A DNA stretch of 64,000 nucleotides from Marisa cornuarietis (GCA_004794655.1 SMMW01000081.1:186001-250000), one strand, 5' to 3'; shown: positions 22,633 to 33,319, numbered from the stretch's first letter. The notes: a model not told the origin generated them from the sequence alone. Numbers and translations are program-made.

Positions 22633-22668
22633 GGGGGGTGTGTGTGTGTGTGTGTGCGTGTGTGTGCT
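22633..22668. repeat. (TG)n microsatellite, length-variable between units
   Basis: Long and CG-interrupted in units 1 and 3 (39827-39860). Short in units 2, 4 and 5. Confidence 0.95.
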
Positions 22669-22884
22669 AGAGAGAGAAAGACTTATTTTTGCTCTATGCT
22701 GGACCGAAAAATCGATTAGCTTGTGCATTGTGTAGCATGATGTCCTTCCTGTGCCTTTTTGTTCTTCCTTGAACAAGCCGTTGTTGTGTTGGTCCTTTCG
22801 TGGAATTTGTGCATGTGCTGTTATGTAGGTACGCGCGTACAACTTGTGACTCGCTGTCTTTTGTTCGCAGGTTACGTTTTAGTG

Positions 22885-22890
22885 TATAAA
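22885..22890 (+). promoter_or_regulatory. TATA-like element of the 5S gene
   Basis: TATAAA lies 23-28 bp upstream of the 5S start, the usual place of the upstream element in invertebrate 5S genes. Confidence 0.6.
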
Positions 22891-22912
22891 GCATTCTAAA
22901 GGAGTTGTTTTC

Positions 22913-23031
22913 GCCTACGGCCATACCACGTTGAACACACCGGTTCTCGTCCGATCACCGAAGTTAAGCAACGTCGGGCCCGGTTAGTACTTGGATGGGT
23001 GACCGCCTGGGAACACCGGGTGCTGTAGGCA
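22913..23031 (+). rRNA. 5S rRNA: 5S ribosomal RNA (unit 1)
   Basis: Complete gene of about 119 nt from GCCTACGGCCATACC to GGTGCTGTAGGC, with 5' and 3' ends complementary (stem I). The internal RNA polymerase III promoter is intact: box A around AAGTTAAGCAACG and box C around GGATGGGTGACCGCCTGGG. A TATAAA lies at about -25 and a T5 terminator at 23037-23041, six bases after the 3' end. It encodes the 5S component of the large ribosomal subunit. It is the only complete copy in the unit. Confidence 0.98.
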
Positions 23032-23036
23032 AAAAC

Positions 23037-23041
23037 TTTTT
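23037..23041 (+). terminator. T5 terminator of 5S
   Basis: Oligo-T run just past the 5S 3' end, the usual RNA polymerase III stop. Confidence 0.7.
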
Positions 23042-23535
23042 CTGTTTTTGTTTTGCTGTAGTTGTTGTGTTGTTGTTGGATTTATTAAATAGTTCTCTGT
23101 TTAGTGGCATGAACTTTAATCTTCATTCTAAGCATGTTCTACCATAGGCATTGGGGACATGTAAAGTGTTCTCTTTTGTGTATTCTCTTATATTCATCTG
23201 CTGCTTTCAAGAAAGTAAAGGACGTATAGCAGTGAAAGAGTGATGGGATGCTAAGGGTTAATTTAGCATACGAGCGCTTGGCTAGAAACGGACGGTTGAG
23301 TGACAGCCCCCATCAGGTCACGTCTGCAAATCAATCACGTGTTTACGGATAAAGTCAACTCTTACAAGTTATGCCACTTAAGAGAAAAGACACGGATCGT
23401 GCGACACCAAGCATAGCAGCAACGTAAGATAATGAATTAACTGACTAACTAAATAGCTAACTAAACAGGGAGGCCGCCTACGTCTTTCTAAGTGAAACCT
23501 TCTTTGACGTTGAATTTGATTGCTACCCGAGAAGG

Positions 23536-23594
23536 GAGTGGGCCGATCCAGGAGGTACTGCAGTACAGGGCCAACCCATGACACAGGTGGAGCT
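23536..23594 (-). pseudogene. U2 snRNA 3' fragment, module B (unit 1)
   Basis: About 59 nt of the 3' stem-loop region. It breaks off where module B jumps to TTGTGAATTGTATAGC. Confidence 0.9.
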
Positions 23595-23765
23595 TGCTTG
23601 AGTTGTGAATTGTATAGCAAGATGTTCTTCCTCTGCTTTCTTCTTCTCTCTAACATCGAACGTGCGCCTCGTCGGCAACAAACAGGAGGGAAAGGAGCCA
23701 CGAAGATAAACGAATATGATTAGATGGAGGTATTGGAGAACTGTGGACGGCCATTGGCTCGCTAA

Positions 23766-23896
23766 ATTTAGGAGAGTTAGGAGGGTATATTAGGAGATTC
23801 TGCCGATCTGGTTGGCTAGCTGACGCAGAGAAGATCATACGGCTGGGCTCGCCACGCGGCCACCGCGTATTCTTCTCTGTAGCATTTCTCCTAAAT
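23766..23896. mobile_element. Small palindromic element, module B (unit 1)
   Basis: Second copy of the 129-bp palindromic element with the same ATTTAGGAGA / TCTCCTAAAT ends. Confidence 0.5.
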
Positions 23897-24623
23897 GGGG
23901 CTAAGGGACGCAACTGCGACTGAAGCCGAGGGATGAAAGGGGGCTTGGTGGGCGGAGCTTCGTGGTTTTGTGACCGCAGCAAGGTGTTACAGTTTGTGGT
24001 CTACTATCCCACGTCGACCCGTACCTAAAGAACACGTAACGGACGGACGGTCAGTACGCGTAGCAGCGGTCCTGACCTAACGTCCCTTGCCGATCCCCTA
24101 TCTCGGCGTTGTGTTAGGCCGTGCGTTTACATTTCTTGCTTGCTTGAGTCGCGTAAAAAACATTAAGTGAGACTACAGTGCTGTAGCTATCTCCGTTTAG
24201 GTATCTTCTGACACCCATCACCCATGGGATCCAGTCGCACACTAGACGAAGTTTATTGTGTGACGTCAGTACCAAGTGGTGTAGCCATGTAACGTGATTA
24301 CACGTTTTTCTTCCTTTTGCTTACGCGCGCTCACACGGAATGCCAAGTCTTCCATTCAACCTGAACCGGCAAATGGTCCTTCTCCATTTTGTTGGCGAAG
24401 ATTTTTCTGCTTGCTGTATTGAAGTGTTGTTTTTCAGAAGAATGTGGTAAAAGGTTTCTTGCTTTTGGGATCTGTGTGTGAGTGTGTGTGTGTGTCTGGT
24501 TGTACTAACTGCGGTAGAGTTTTGCAATTGACGTTCTGTAGGCACACTCATAGCTTTCGCTATATGTTTCTCTTGTTTGCAGTGAACGTTTATTTTATAA
24601 AGCTTTCGAAAGAACCGGTTCTC

Positions 24624-24731
24624 GTCTCCGTCCCATATCACGCTAAACACACCGATCAATCAAGTTAAACAACGGCGGGCCTAGTGAGTACTTGGATGGG
24701 TGACCGCCTGGGAACACTGGGTGCTGTAGGC
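24624..24731 (+). pseudogene. 5S rRNA pseudogene, module C (unit 1)
   Basis: Nearly full length but diverged in the first 60 nt and missing about 11 nt (the GTTCTCGTCCG segment). The 3' half with box C is close to the intact gene. Loss of helix II-III sequence makes function unlikely. Confidence 0.9.
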
Positions 24732-24988
24732 GAAACCTTTTTTTTTCTCGTTTGCGTGATTTATTTAATAGTGTAATGAACTTTTACATTTTGCCTCACC
24801 TTCGTTTTTAACCATTTTCTACCTTAGGTATTGCGGACAAGGTAACTTTTCTCTCTAGTGCATTCTGTTTTTGTTTTGTATCTGCCAAGTTGTCTTCGTC
24901 TCTAAAATCCACTTTTGTCAATGTCACGTTATCTTTCCACGCACGAGACCTACGCGATTGCTGCAGAGTATAAGGCTCTGCAAATTTT

Positions 24989-25051
24989 GCCTGCGGACAT
25001 ACCGTGTTGAACACAGCGGTCATCGGGGGATCACCCAGGTTAAACAAGGGC
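24989..25051 (+). pseudogene. 5S rRNA 5' fragment (unit 1)
   Basis: It starts GCCTGCGGACATACC and continues with TTGAACACA and GTTAAACAAGGGC, matching the 5S 5' half at reduced identity. A TATAA lies about 20 bp upstream. Box C is absent. Confidence 0.8.
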
Positions 25052-25084
25052 AATAACAGAAGAATAAATATTATAGGGTTAAAC

Positions 25085-25310
25085 TACTAAGATCCTTGAA
25101 TTCTAAGCAGCCCAGATAGCATTTAAACATTTTATAAATGTTTATGAAAGGTTCTCGCAAAATGTTAGAATCACGTTTGCAGCAAACGTTTTTGTCATGT
25201 TTATCTTGCCCATCAAAGTAATGTTTTATTAATGTTTGCATCAAACTTGTTTCCAACCATTTTAAAATGTTTTATATACATTTTCCTGTAAAACATTTGT
25301 AAAAGATTAA
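25085..25310. repeat. Repeated AACATTT / AAACGTTT motifs
   Basis: An AT-rich stretch made largely of scrambled direct and inverted copies of ACATTTTA, AATGTTT and AACGTTT, including the palindrome GTTTGCAGCAAAC. It looks like a degraded simple-motif transposon terminus. Confidence 0.5.
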
Positions 25311-25476
25311 ATAGTTGTTCTGAGCCAACAACTAACGCTGCATCATGGCAAGACCTGTAAGCATATGCCACGTGCAGAGAAAGGACAGTGTGCTCGTGAC
25401 AAGAACACATCACACCCAAATGACACTGTATTTGCGACACGCGGTATAAACGTTGCACCACACGGACGGATCCTAG

Positions 25477-25541
25477 ATGGACTGCCAGACCAGGCCAACC
25501 TGTGACAGAGGTGAGGGAGGCCCTCTAACACTCCGTCACAT
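25477..25541 (-). pseudogene. U2 snRNA 3' fragment, module C (unit 1)
   Basis: Diverged 3' portion of U2, including ACCAGGCCAACCTGTGACAG and the AACACTCCGTCA segment on the + strand. Confidence 0.85.
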
Positions 25542-25574
25542 GTCATACAGGGGAAGACGTGTAGAAAGAATTTC

Positions 25575-25652
25575 TCGAGATACGATCTGAACTCTAACCC
25601 GCTCACTGGAGTAGGGACAAGCGAGTGTTTTAACCACTACACTATAGTAGCA
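25575..25652 (-). mobile_element. tRNA-like SINE head (unit 1)
   Basis: On the minus strand TAGTGTAGTGGTTAAAACAC resembles an RNA polymerase III A box. GGGTTAGAGTTCAGATC resembles a B box about 35 nt further on. Typical of a tRNA-derived SINE or old tRNA pseudogene; no cloverleaf is convincing. Confidence 0.45.
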
Positions 25653-26049
25653 TCTAGCATTCGGGTTCGACAACATAGCATGGCGTTTAAGTGACTTTTA
25701 ATTTAGAATGGTGCCATCTGTTTAAGGACTCACTTGAAGCAGTGTTCCGCAATACAATAGCATACAATAGCATTCGAGAGAAATTCATACCCATCAAGTT
25801 CCCTACATGGCCACCTAGTTGTTAGCACTACAAATGTTAAAATGCTGTTTAACTTATCGCTATTTTGTTTTTAAGGCATTGCAAATTCGTATGGAGCTTT
25901 TTTTAAATGAGAGTATTGTATTATTGAATTGTAAGACAGAGCCATCAATTTAATTGTAAAAAGTTTGTAGCTATGTATGAGTTTGTAGCTATGCATAATG
26001 TCAGAAAATACTTTTAAACCATTCATCCCTTGAAATGGGCCAAATGGCC

Positions 26050-26700
26050 TGATCAATAAAGTCTGTTCTGTTCTGGGTCCCTTAGCCCCGTTTGAGAGAA
26101 ATGCTACAGAGAAGAATACGCAGCAGCCGCGTGGAGACTTACGGCTGCTTCTTCGATTTCATGCGCACTAGGACCTTTTCCGATGCGGACAGGAGCATCT
26201 CCTTCATATGACCACAGAGAGGTTTTAAGTCACTATTAATATGTTTGGGGGAGGGTTGGGGGCATGGTTGCCCGAACCTTGCGCCTAACTCAACTTTTGT
26301 TTTTTTAGGTTTGAATGATATTGGTGAGGGTTAACCTGCAGTTAGAGCAAATTCTAGAAGCCTCATGTCCCTGTCGTTTGTTTCACCATGGTCAAAGCGC
26401 CCTACAGTGCCAACCCAGCGGTGAAAGTGTGGGCCTTTCACGCATTAAAATCCCTGATCAAGGCAAGGATGTCTTTACTCCTCCTTTAGTGCCCTGGCCG
26501 GTACTTTCATTGTGAAAAGATTTCGCTCACACGACGTGACCTCGATTATACTATCGGTTTTACTCAACTTTTCCTTTTCCAAAATACTGGAAAGGTTTTG
26601 TTTGTGAGTGGGGGGTTATCTCAGCTTCATTCACAGCACTCCTTAAACACAGATTAAAGACTACCAGCTATTATTTGTTTCTCCTAAACTAAGACACTAA
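26050..26700. other. Non-coding part of the unit before U6
   Basis: It begins with an inverted partial copy of the palindromic element (GAGAGAAATGCTACAGAGAA). The remainder, including 26,315-26,515, has no recognisable gene. I looked for U1, U4, U5 and U7 here and found none. Confidence 0.5.
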
Positions 26701-26722
26701 TTAATGGTGGGGGAAAAAAATG

Positions 26723-26772
26723 AAAAATATGGAACGCTTCACGAATTTGCGTGTCATCCTTGCGCAGGGGCC

Positions 26773-26812
<40 letters not shown>

Positions 26813-26828
26813 ACTGCGTGAACAGTAC
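26723..26828 (-). ncRNA. U6: U6 snRNA (unit 1)
   Basis: Complete 106-nt gene on the minus strand. The ACAGAGA box (in GATACAGAGAAGATTAGCAT), the AGC catalytic triad and the internal stem-loop (CCCCTGCGCAAGGATGACACG) are canonical. It ends in GTTCCATATTTTT, giving the T-run terminator. The 5' stem-loop differs from the common GUGCUCGC...GCAGCAC sequence but pairs perfectly as GUACUG...CAGUAC. U6 forms the catalytic core of the spliceosome with U2. Upstream TATA and PSE elements are not obvious in the first 60 bp. Confidence 0.97.
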
Positions 26829-27586
26829 ACACTCTCTTCCCCTACAACTGCAATTAACTACTTCACAATGTGTCACTGTCACAGTTAGGTGTCATAGCAT
26901 ACAGTATCTTCTGACATGTTAAGTAATTCAACATTTAAAATTGTAGCCATCTTTTTTTCCTGAAGTTCCTCACACTTCTTTAAGACAAAATAGAGGAGCA
27001 TACACTGATCAGCAATGTAAGAAGGCTTGTTGCAATAATAGATCGAAATTACTTTTCTGGGTAGTTAATTCCCTTGAAAAGCTACAATGACGCAAGAGTG
27101 ACCATTTCTTGACAGATGATGACTGACTGAGTTATGTCCCTTAGACCACAAGTGACACAGAAAGAAAGTTTCCGACATTGGTGTCAACATTTTCCATTCA
27201 CAGAGAAAGATATCATTTTATCCCAGATTAGATAACCAGTCATGCTGGGAATAATGTCAAAAACATGGCAGTTAAGGAATAGGCTTCTTCGAAATGGCAG
27301 TTTGTTGAGATAAGACACAAGGCGCTTCAGAACCGTAAAAGTGTGGTGCGACAGGGAAGTGTGGAAACTACCCCTTGTCGTAATGCCACTGAAGATCGTA
27401 GAACTTTTGTGTTTTGTACTTCAGACTTGATGTACTTTTCTGTAGATGTGACAGCTGTTCACATTTGTGGGTGTGGGAGACCTACCCATCATTCAATCAT
27501 GGATAGCGAATACTAGAAGCTCTTTCCTATCACATGAACCAACAAGGGCCTGCGCGCTGAGGCGTCACACTTCCTTAGTAAACTAT
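26829..27586. other. U6 upstream region and spacer
   Basis: 758 bp with no recognised gene. It is also retained, diverged and shortened, in the right-edge copy (62,745-63,234), which makes it useful for judging conservation of U6 promoter elements. Confidence 0.6.
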
Positions 27587-27735
27587 GTTATTCAGGGCAA
27601 CCGGTCAATTCGACTAGGGTCAGTCTGACTAAGGTCGATTCGACTAGTGTCAGCTCGACTAAGGTCAGTTCGGCTAAGTCGTTTCGTCTAACGGTCGGTT
27701 CGACTAGGGTCGTTTCGACTAGGGTCACTCTCTGA

Positions 27736-28086
27736 GTGAGCTTTTTTCAGTCACAGGAAGCAGGTCTGAGAAAGGGAAGCCCGTTCCGCTACAACGTATG
27801 TCACTACCTGCTGGCACTTGCTAGCGAAATCAGTATCGGACATTCAAAACGCGGTTGCAAAACTGCTTTGTGCAATGGTTATGAATTTTGCAAGCAGAGA
27901 TCGAATACTAAAGGTGAAGTCTACTGGAGATGTTGCAAGTATGGACCGTTGAAATGTCCTGCATGCATAAAGACACCGGGGACTCAAATTTAGCAGAAGA
28001 TGTCAGAGCATAATCATGAGGGAAATTCAGCAAGAAATAAAGCAGGAGAGGCCGTTTTTCAAATGAAATGCAGAATGCAAGACATT
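27736..28086 (+). pseudogene. FLYWCH zinc finger fragment (unit 1)
   Basis: The frame contains the FLYWCH pattern: GY-EF at about residues 47-50, VYWRCC at about 62-67, KCPACIKT at about 73-80. A TAG at 27991 interrupts it. The expected His pair (EHNHEG) follows in the same frame right after the stop. In MULEs this finger binds DNA near the N-terminus of the transposase. Confidence 0.75.
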
Positions 28087-28117
28087 TCATGCGTCCTATA
28101 TCAGCGGGAGACCCCTA

Positions 28118-28714
28118 GTGGATGTAAACGAATTTGTGTACCTAAGCAGCAAGATGACAGCAGATGGTGACTGTGAACAGGAGGTCAACACCAGGATCAG
28201 CAAAGCCAACCAAGCTTTGGCAATGCTTAAGCCCATCTGGAGATCCACTGGCCTCAGCACCCACACAAAGATCAGGATCTTCAAGCGCAACCTCCTCAGT
28301 GTCCTCCTATATGGGTCAGAGTGCTGGAAGACCACAGCCTCCATCAAGAAAAAGCTAGAAGTGTTTCAAACCAAGTGTCTGCGGCGCATACAAAAGATCT
28401 GGCCCAACACCATCTCAAATGAAGAACTGCACGTGAGGGTGGGGATGTGCAGGTCGGCAGAAGCGATCCAACTGCGGCACTGGCGATGGTTAGGTCACGT
28501 GTGCCGCATGCCTCCAGACTCAATCCCCAGAACAGCCCTGCGATGGACACCACAAGGAAAAAGGAACAGAGACGTGAAGGCGATCCATGGAAAAGGACCT
28601 CAAGAACAGAGGCCTATCACTCGAGACAGCACAGCCCCCAGAACAGCAGCAGACAGAACCAGATGGAGGCCCCTTGCTGTTGCCTCACGTGCAAGACGGC
28701 ACAAAGAGGACTGA
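28118..28714 (+). pseudogene. LINE ORF2 C-terminal fragment (unit 1)
   Basis: 198 codons open without a stop. They cover the region after the RT palm and thumb: FVYLSSKMTADGDCEQEVNT, KTKIRIFK-type and LLYGSECWKTT motifs, FQTKCLRRI, HWRWLGHVCRMP and IPRTALRWTPQGKR. This is the standard C-terminus of an RTE/CR1-type LINE. RT catalytic motifs and endonuclease are absent. It lies wholly inside the MULE-like element, so it was captured or inserted there. Confidence 0.85.
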
Positions 28715-29182
28715 TTGATAGATGGCTCGACCGTTAAACAAAATGACTTAGTCGAACTTACCGTTAGACGAAAGGACTTAGTCAAACTGACCCTAGTTGA
28801 ATCGACCTTAGTCGAACTGACCTTAGTCGAATCGACCAGGAACCGTCATTCAGCATCTTATTGGGACCATACCGCTCAGTAACTTATGCAGTTCAGTATC
28901 TCACTTGGACCAACAGCGATAATTTCTTATAATTTCTCAATAATTTCTTAAATCTCAATTTTAAGATATGTGTTTGCTTTCATACACATTATTTTAACTA
29001 GTACAGTGTCACTTTACTCTTGATCCATATTTAAATCAAATTCATTTAGCATTTGCATCCGCCATGTTATTTCTGTTTGTGTTTTTTTAAAAATAAGTTT
29101 ATTATTATTTTGTTCTATTATTTTTTTTTAATTTAGTTATTTTATTCTAAGTAGGTTTAAACCTATAATATTTATTCTTCCA

Positions 29183-29230
29183 GTTAGTACTTGGATGGGT
29201 GACCGCCTGGGAACACCGGGTGCTGTAGGC
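29183..29230 (+). pseudogene. 5S rRNA 3' fragment (unit 2)
   Basis: Identical to the 48-nt fragment of unit 1. Confidence 0.95.
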
Positions 29231-29923
29231 AAAACCTTTTCTTTTCTTTCTTGGATTTATTAAATTGTTCTCTGTTTAGTGACATGAACTTTAAGTTTCT
29301 TCCCATCTTCATTTCTAAGCATGTTCTACTTTAGGCATTGGGGACATGCAAAGTGTTCTCTTCTGTGCATTCTGTTATATTCATCTCCTGGTTTCAAGCC
29401 GTGCTTGTCTTCGTATTTAGAGCATCAATGTCATGTTATCTCTCCTTAGTACAAAAAATTTCGAGAAAATTGTATTTCGCTGCTCGACCACCTTGCTCTC
29501 CATGAGACCATCATGCTTCAACCTGTATCACGCCATGCCATGCCATGCCATGCCATGCCACGCCATACCACACCATACCATACCATACCACACCACAGAC
29601 TGAGGCTAATTAAGCTTAGAAAATAAAGAATGTAGCAGTGAAAGAGTTATGGGATGCTAAGGGTTAATTTAGCATACATGCGCTTTGCTAGAAACAGACG
29701 GTTGAGTGACATCCCCCATCGGGACACGTGTAATAAATAAATCAGGTGTTTACGGATAAAGTGAACCCGTACACGTTATGCCTGTTAAGAGAAAAGACAC
29801 GGATCGTGGGACACCGAGCATAACAGCAATGAACTAACTAACGAGCTAACTAACAGGGAAGCCGACGACGTCTTTCTAAGTGGTACCTTCTTTGACGTTG
29901 AATTTGATTGCTCCCCGAGAAGG

Positions 29924-30113
29924 GAGTGGGCCATTCCTGGAGGTACTGCAATACCAGGCCAACCCGTGACAGAGGTGGAGCAAGCCCCTAACACTCCGTC
30001 ATAGCTCAAAAATCAGTTTAATATCGAAGTCTCCCGATGGGAGACGTATCAGATATTAAGCTGATAAGAACAGATACTACACTTTGATCTTAGCCAAAAG
30101 GCCGAGAAGCGAT
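29924..30113 (-). ncRNA. U2: U2 snRNA (unit 2)
   Basis: Complete copy; no difference from unit 1 seen. Confidence 0.97.
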
Positions 30114-30830
30114 ACCTAACACATGTGCAGTTGACGACAGGTAGCGTCTGACTTTCCGTGACATTCGGGTTTGGCAACACAGCATGCCATTCAAGTCATT
30201 TCAATGGAGAAGATCGGCCATTTGTAAGGGCGTCTTTTATATTCTACGGCAGTAGTTGTTATCTTCCACGTTTTACCGTATTTCTACAGCTACTTTCTCA
30301 CGATGATACACTAAGAAAATAGTGATAAACATCTCGTTTTCGAATCTTCTCCCAGCATGAGCAAGGGAAACAACCCCAGTCCCTCGGCAACTTTCCAACA
30401 CACAAACGGGACCTGCTGATGGACGGACACTTGATCGCCTTTTGCTGCAAACAGGCTTTTGTTGTTTCACCCTCCATCCCATCCCATCCCACCCACACTC
30501 CAACCTACATTGCACTTCAGATTCTAGACCAAGTTCACCGTGTGGTGTGTAACAGTGTTACGAGATTCAAGAAAATACACTGCTGGTATACGTTTTTTTT
30601 CGTTCTCTCTCTCTTTCTTTCTCTCTGTGGCTTATTTTGCATTTTGGGTTGGACAGAGCAGACTGGGTTGTGAATTGTACAGCAAGATGTTCTTCCTCTG
30701 CTGTTTTCTTCTCTCTAACATTGAACGTGCGCCTCGTCGGCAACAAACAGGAGGAAAAGGAGCCACGAAGATAAACGGATATGATTAGATGGAGGTATTG
30801 GAGAACTGTGGACGGCCATTGGCTCGCTAA

Positions 30831-30959
30831 ATTTAGGAGAGTTAGGAGGGCATTAGGAGATTCTGCCGATCTGGTTGGCTATCTGACGCAGAGAAGATCA
30901 CACGGCTGGGCTCTCCACGCGGCCACCGCGTATTCTTCTCTGTAGCATTTCTCCTAAAT
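30831..30959. mobile_element. Small palindromic element (unit 2)
   Basis: Same as 22229-22357. Confidence 0.5.
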
Positions 30960-31500
30960 CGATCAAAGGGACGCAACGCACGACTAAAGCGGAGGGAAGG
31001 GGACTTGGGTGGTGTGAAGCTTGGTGATTTTATTAATGAAAGTGTAAATGAGTTGGGTTTTTTTCCATTTGCCTTACTATTTCTTGGTCTATTTTAAGCA
31101 ATAAAGGTAGATCAAATATTTGACAATATTCAATTATTTTAAAGACTTGACCCGTATCGCGAGGGAGGGTCCGTGAGCTTTCACTGAGCGAAAAGCGAAC
31201 CACACAAATTTAAATAAAATTGCATACACTACGTGGGGTGTGTGTGTGTGTGTGCTAGAGAGAGAAAGACTTATTTTTGCTCTATGCTGGACCGAAAAAT
31301 CGATTAGCTTGTGCATTGTGTAGCATGATGTCCTTCCTGTGCCTTTTTGTTCTTCCTTGAACAAGCCGTTGTTGTGTTGGTCCTTTCGTGGAATTTGTGC
31401 ATGTGCTGTTATGTAGGTACGCGCGTACAACTTGTGACTCGCTGTCTTTTGTTCGCAGGTTACGTTTTAGTGTATAAAGCATTCTAAAGGAGTTGTTTTC

Positions 31501-31619
31501 GCCTACGGCCATACCACGTTGAACACACCGGTTCTCGTCCGATCACCGAAGTTAAGCAACGTCGGGCCCGGTTAGTACTTGGATGGGTGACCGCCTGGGA
31601 ACACCGGGTGCTGTAGGCA
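31501..31619 (+). rRNA. 5S rRNA: 5S ribosomal RNA (unit 2)
   Basis: Complete copy with TATAAA upstream and T5 downstream, as in unit 1. Confidence 0.98.
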
Positions 31620-32123
31620 AAAACTTTTTCTGTTTTTGTTTTGCTGTAGTTGTTGTGTTGTTGTTGGATTTATTAAATAGTTCTCTGTTTAGTGGCATGA
31701 ACTTTAATCTTCATTCTAAGCATGTTCTACCATAGGCATTGGGGACATGTAAAGTGTTCTCTTTTGTGTATTCTCTTATATTCATCTGCTGCTTTCAAGA
31801 AAGTAAAGGACGTATAGCAGTGAAAGAGTGATGGGATGCTAAGGGTTAATTTAGCATACGAGCGCTTGGCTAGAAACGGACGGTTGAGTGACAGCCCCCA
31901 TCAGGTCACGTCTGCAAATCAATCACGTGTTTACGGATAAAGTCAACTCTTACAAGTTATGCCACTTAAGAGAAAAGACACGGATCGTGCGACACCAAGC
32001 ATAGCAGCAACGTAAGATAATGAATTAACTGACTAACTAAATAGCTAACTAAACAGGGAGGCCGCCTACGTCTTTCTAAGTGAAACCTTCTTTGACGTTG
32101 AATTTGATTGCTACCCGAGAAGG

Positions 32124-32182
32124 GAGTGGGCCGATCCAGGAGGTACTGCAGTACAGGGCCAACCCATGACACAGGTGGAGCT
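32124..32182 (-). pseudogene. U2 3' fragment, module B (unit 2)
   Basis: Same fragment as 23536-23594. Confidence 0.9.
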
Positions 32183-33211
32183 TGCTTGAGTTGTGAATTG
32201 TATAGCAAGATGTTCTTCCTCTGCTTTCTTCTTCTCTCTAACATCGAACGTGCGCCTCGTCGGCAACAAACAGGAGGGAAAGGAGCCACGAAGATAAACG
32301 AATATGATTAGATGGAGGTATTGGAGAACTGTGGACGGCCATTGGCTCGCTAAATTTAGGAGAGTTAGGAGGGTATATTAGGAGATTCTGCCGATCTGGT
32401 TGGCTAGCTGACGCAGAGAAGATCATACGGCTGGGCTCGCCACGCGGCCACCGCGTATTCTTCTCTGTAGCATTTCTCCTAAATGGGGCTAAGGGACGCA
32501 ACTGCGACTGAAGCCGAGGGATGAAAGGGGGCTTGGTGGGCGGAGCTTCGTGGTTTTGTGACCGCAGCAAGGTGTTACAGTTTGTGGTCTACTATCCCAC
32601 GTCGACCCGTACCTAAAGAACACGTAACGGACGGACGGTCAGTACGCGTAGCAGCGGTCCTGACCTAACGTCCCTTGCCGATCCCCTATCTCGGCGTTGT
32701 GTTAGGCCGTGCGTTTACATTTCTTGCTTGCTTGAGTCGCGTAAAAAACATTAAGTGAGACTACAGTGCTGTAGCTATCTCCGTTTAGGTATCTTCTGAC
32801 ACCCATCACCCATGGGATCCAGTCGCACACTAGACGAAGTTTATTGTGTGACGTCAGTACCAAGTGGTGTAGCCATGTAACGTGATTACACGTTTTTCTT
32901 CCTTTTGCTTACGCGCGCTCACACGGAATGCCAAGTCTTCCATTCAACCTGAACCGGCAAATGGTCCTTCTCCATTTTGTTGGCGAAGATTTTTCTGCTT
33001 GCTGTATTGAAGTGTTGTTTTTCAGAAGAATGTGGTAAAAGGTTTCTTGCTTTTGGGATCTGTGTGTGAGTGTGTGTGTGTGTCTGGTTGTACTAACTGC
33101 GGTAGAGTTTTGCAATTGACGTTCTGTAGGCACACTCATAGCTTTCGCTATATGTTTCTCTTGTTTGCAGTGAACGTTTATTTTATAAAGCTTTCGAAAG
33201 AACCGGTTCTC

Positions 33212-33319
33212 GTCTCCGTCCCATATCACGCTAAACACACCGATCAATCAAGTTAAACAACGGCGGGCCTAGTGAGTACTTGGATGGGTGACCGCCTGGG
33301 AACACTGGGTGCTGTAGGC
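33212..33319 (+). pseudogene. 5S pseudogene, module C (unit 2)
   Basis: Same deletion and substitutions as in unit 1. Confidence 0.9.

Larger units (their letters stand above)
23215..23990. repeat. Module B paralogue of the 21,040-22,380 region
   Basis: The sequence from GCAGTGAAAGAGT onward repeats the U2-bearing part of module A with about 10-15 % visible differences. It lacks the about 0.5 kb that contains the U2 5' half and its upstream region. Confidence 0.85.
19886..28487. repeat. Array unit 1
   Basis: 8602 bp. The (TG)n at about 22,635 is the long, CG-interrupted version, and there are five CCATG repeats. Confidence 0.95.
27596..28844. mobile_element. MULE-like/foldback element (unit 1)
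   Basis: 1249 bp between the direct repeats GTTATTCAG (27587-27595) and GTCATTCAG (28845-28853), a 9-bp target duplication with one mismatch. Both ends carry inverted arrays of short motifs (core GGTCRATTCGACTARGGTC), as in foldback-type termini. Inside are a broken FLYWCH zinc finger and a LINE C-terminus. FLYWCH domains and 9-bp duplications are both typical of Mutator-like elements. No DDE transposase is present, so the copy is non-autonomous. Confidence 0.75.

Noticed and set aside
23378..23701. 107-codon minus-strand frame repeated in every unit
   Set aside because: It overlaps the U2 relic and module B spacer, has no domain, and is not preserved in module A.
24321..24659. 112-codon minus-strand frame repeated in every unit
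   Set aside because: It runs across a TG/CA simple repeat and into the 5S pseudogene; no domain.
26150..26560. Possible further snRNA (U1, U4, U5 or U7) in the spacer before U6
   Set aside because: None of the diagnostic 5' ends or Sm-site contexts could be found on either strand.
27110..27180. C/D-box snoRNA-like start (ATGATGA followed by CTGA)
   Set aside because: The boxes are adjacent rather than 60-80 nt apart, no terminal stem is visible, and the C box is not kept in the edge copy.
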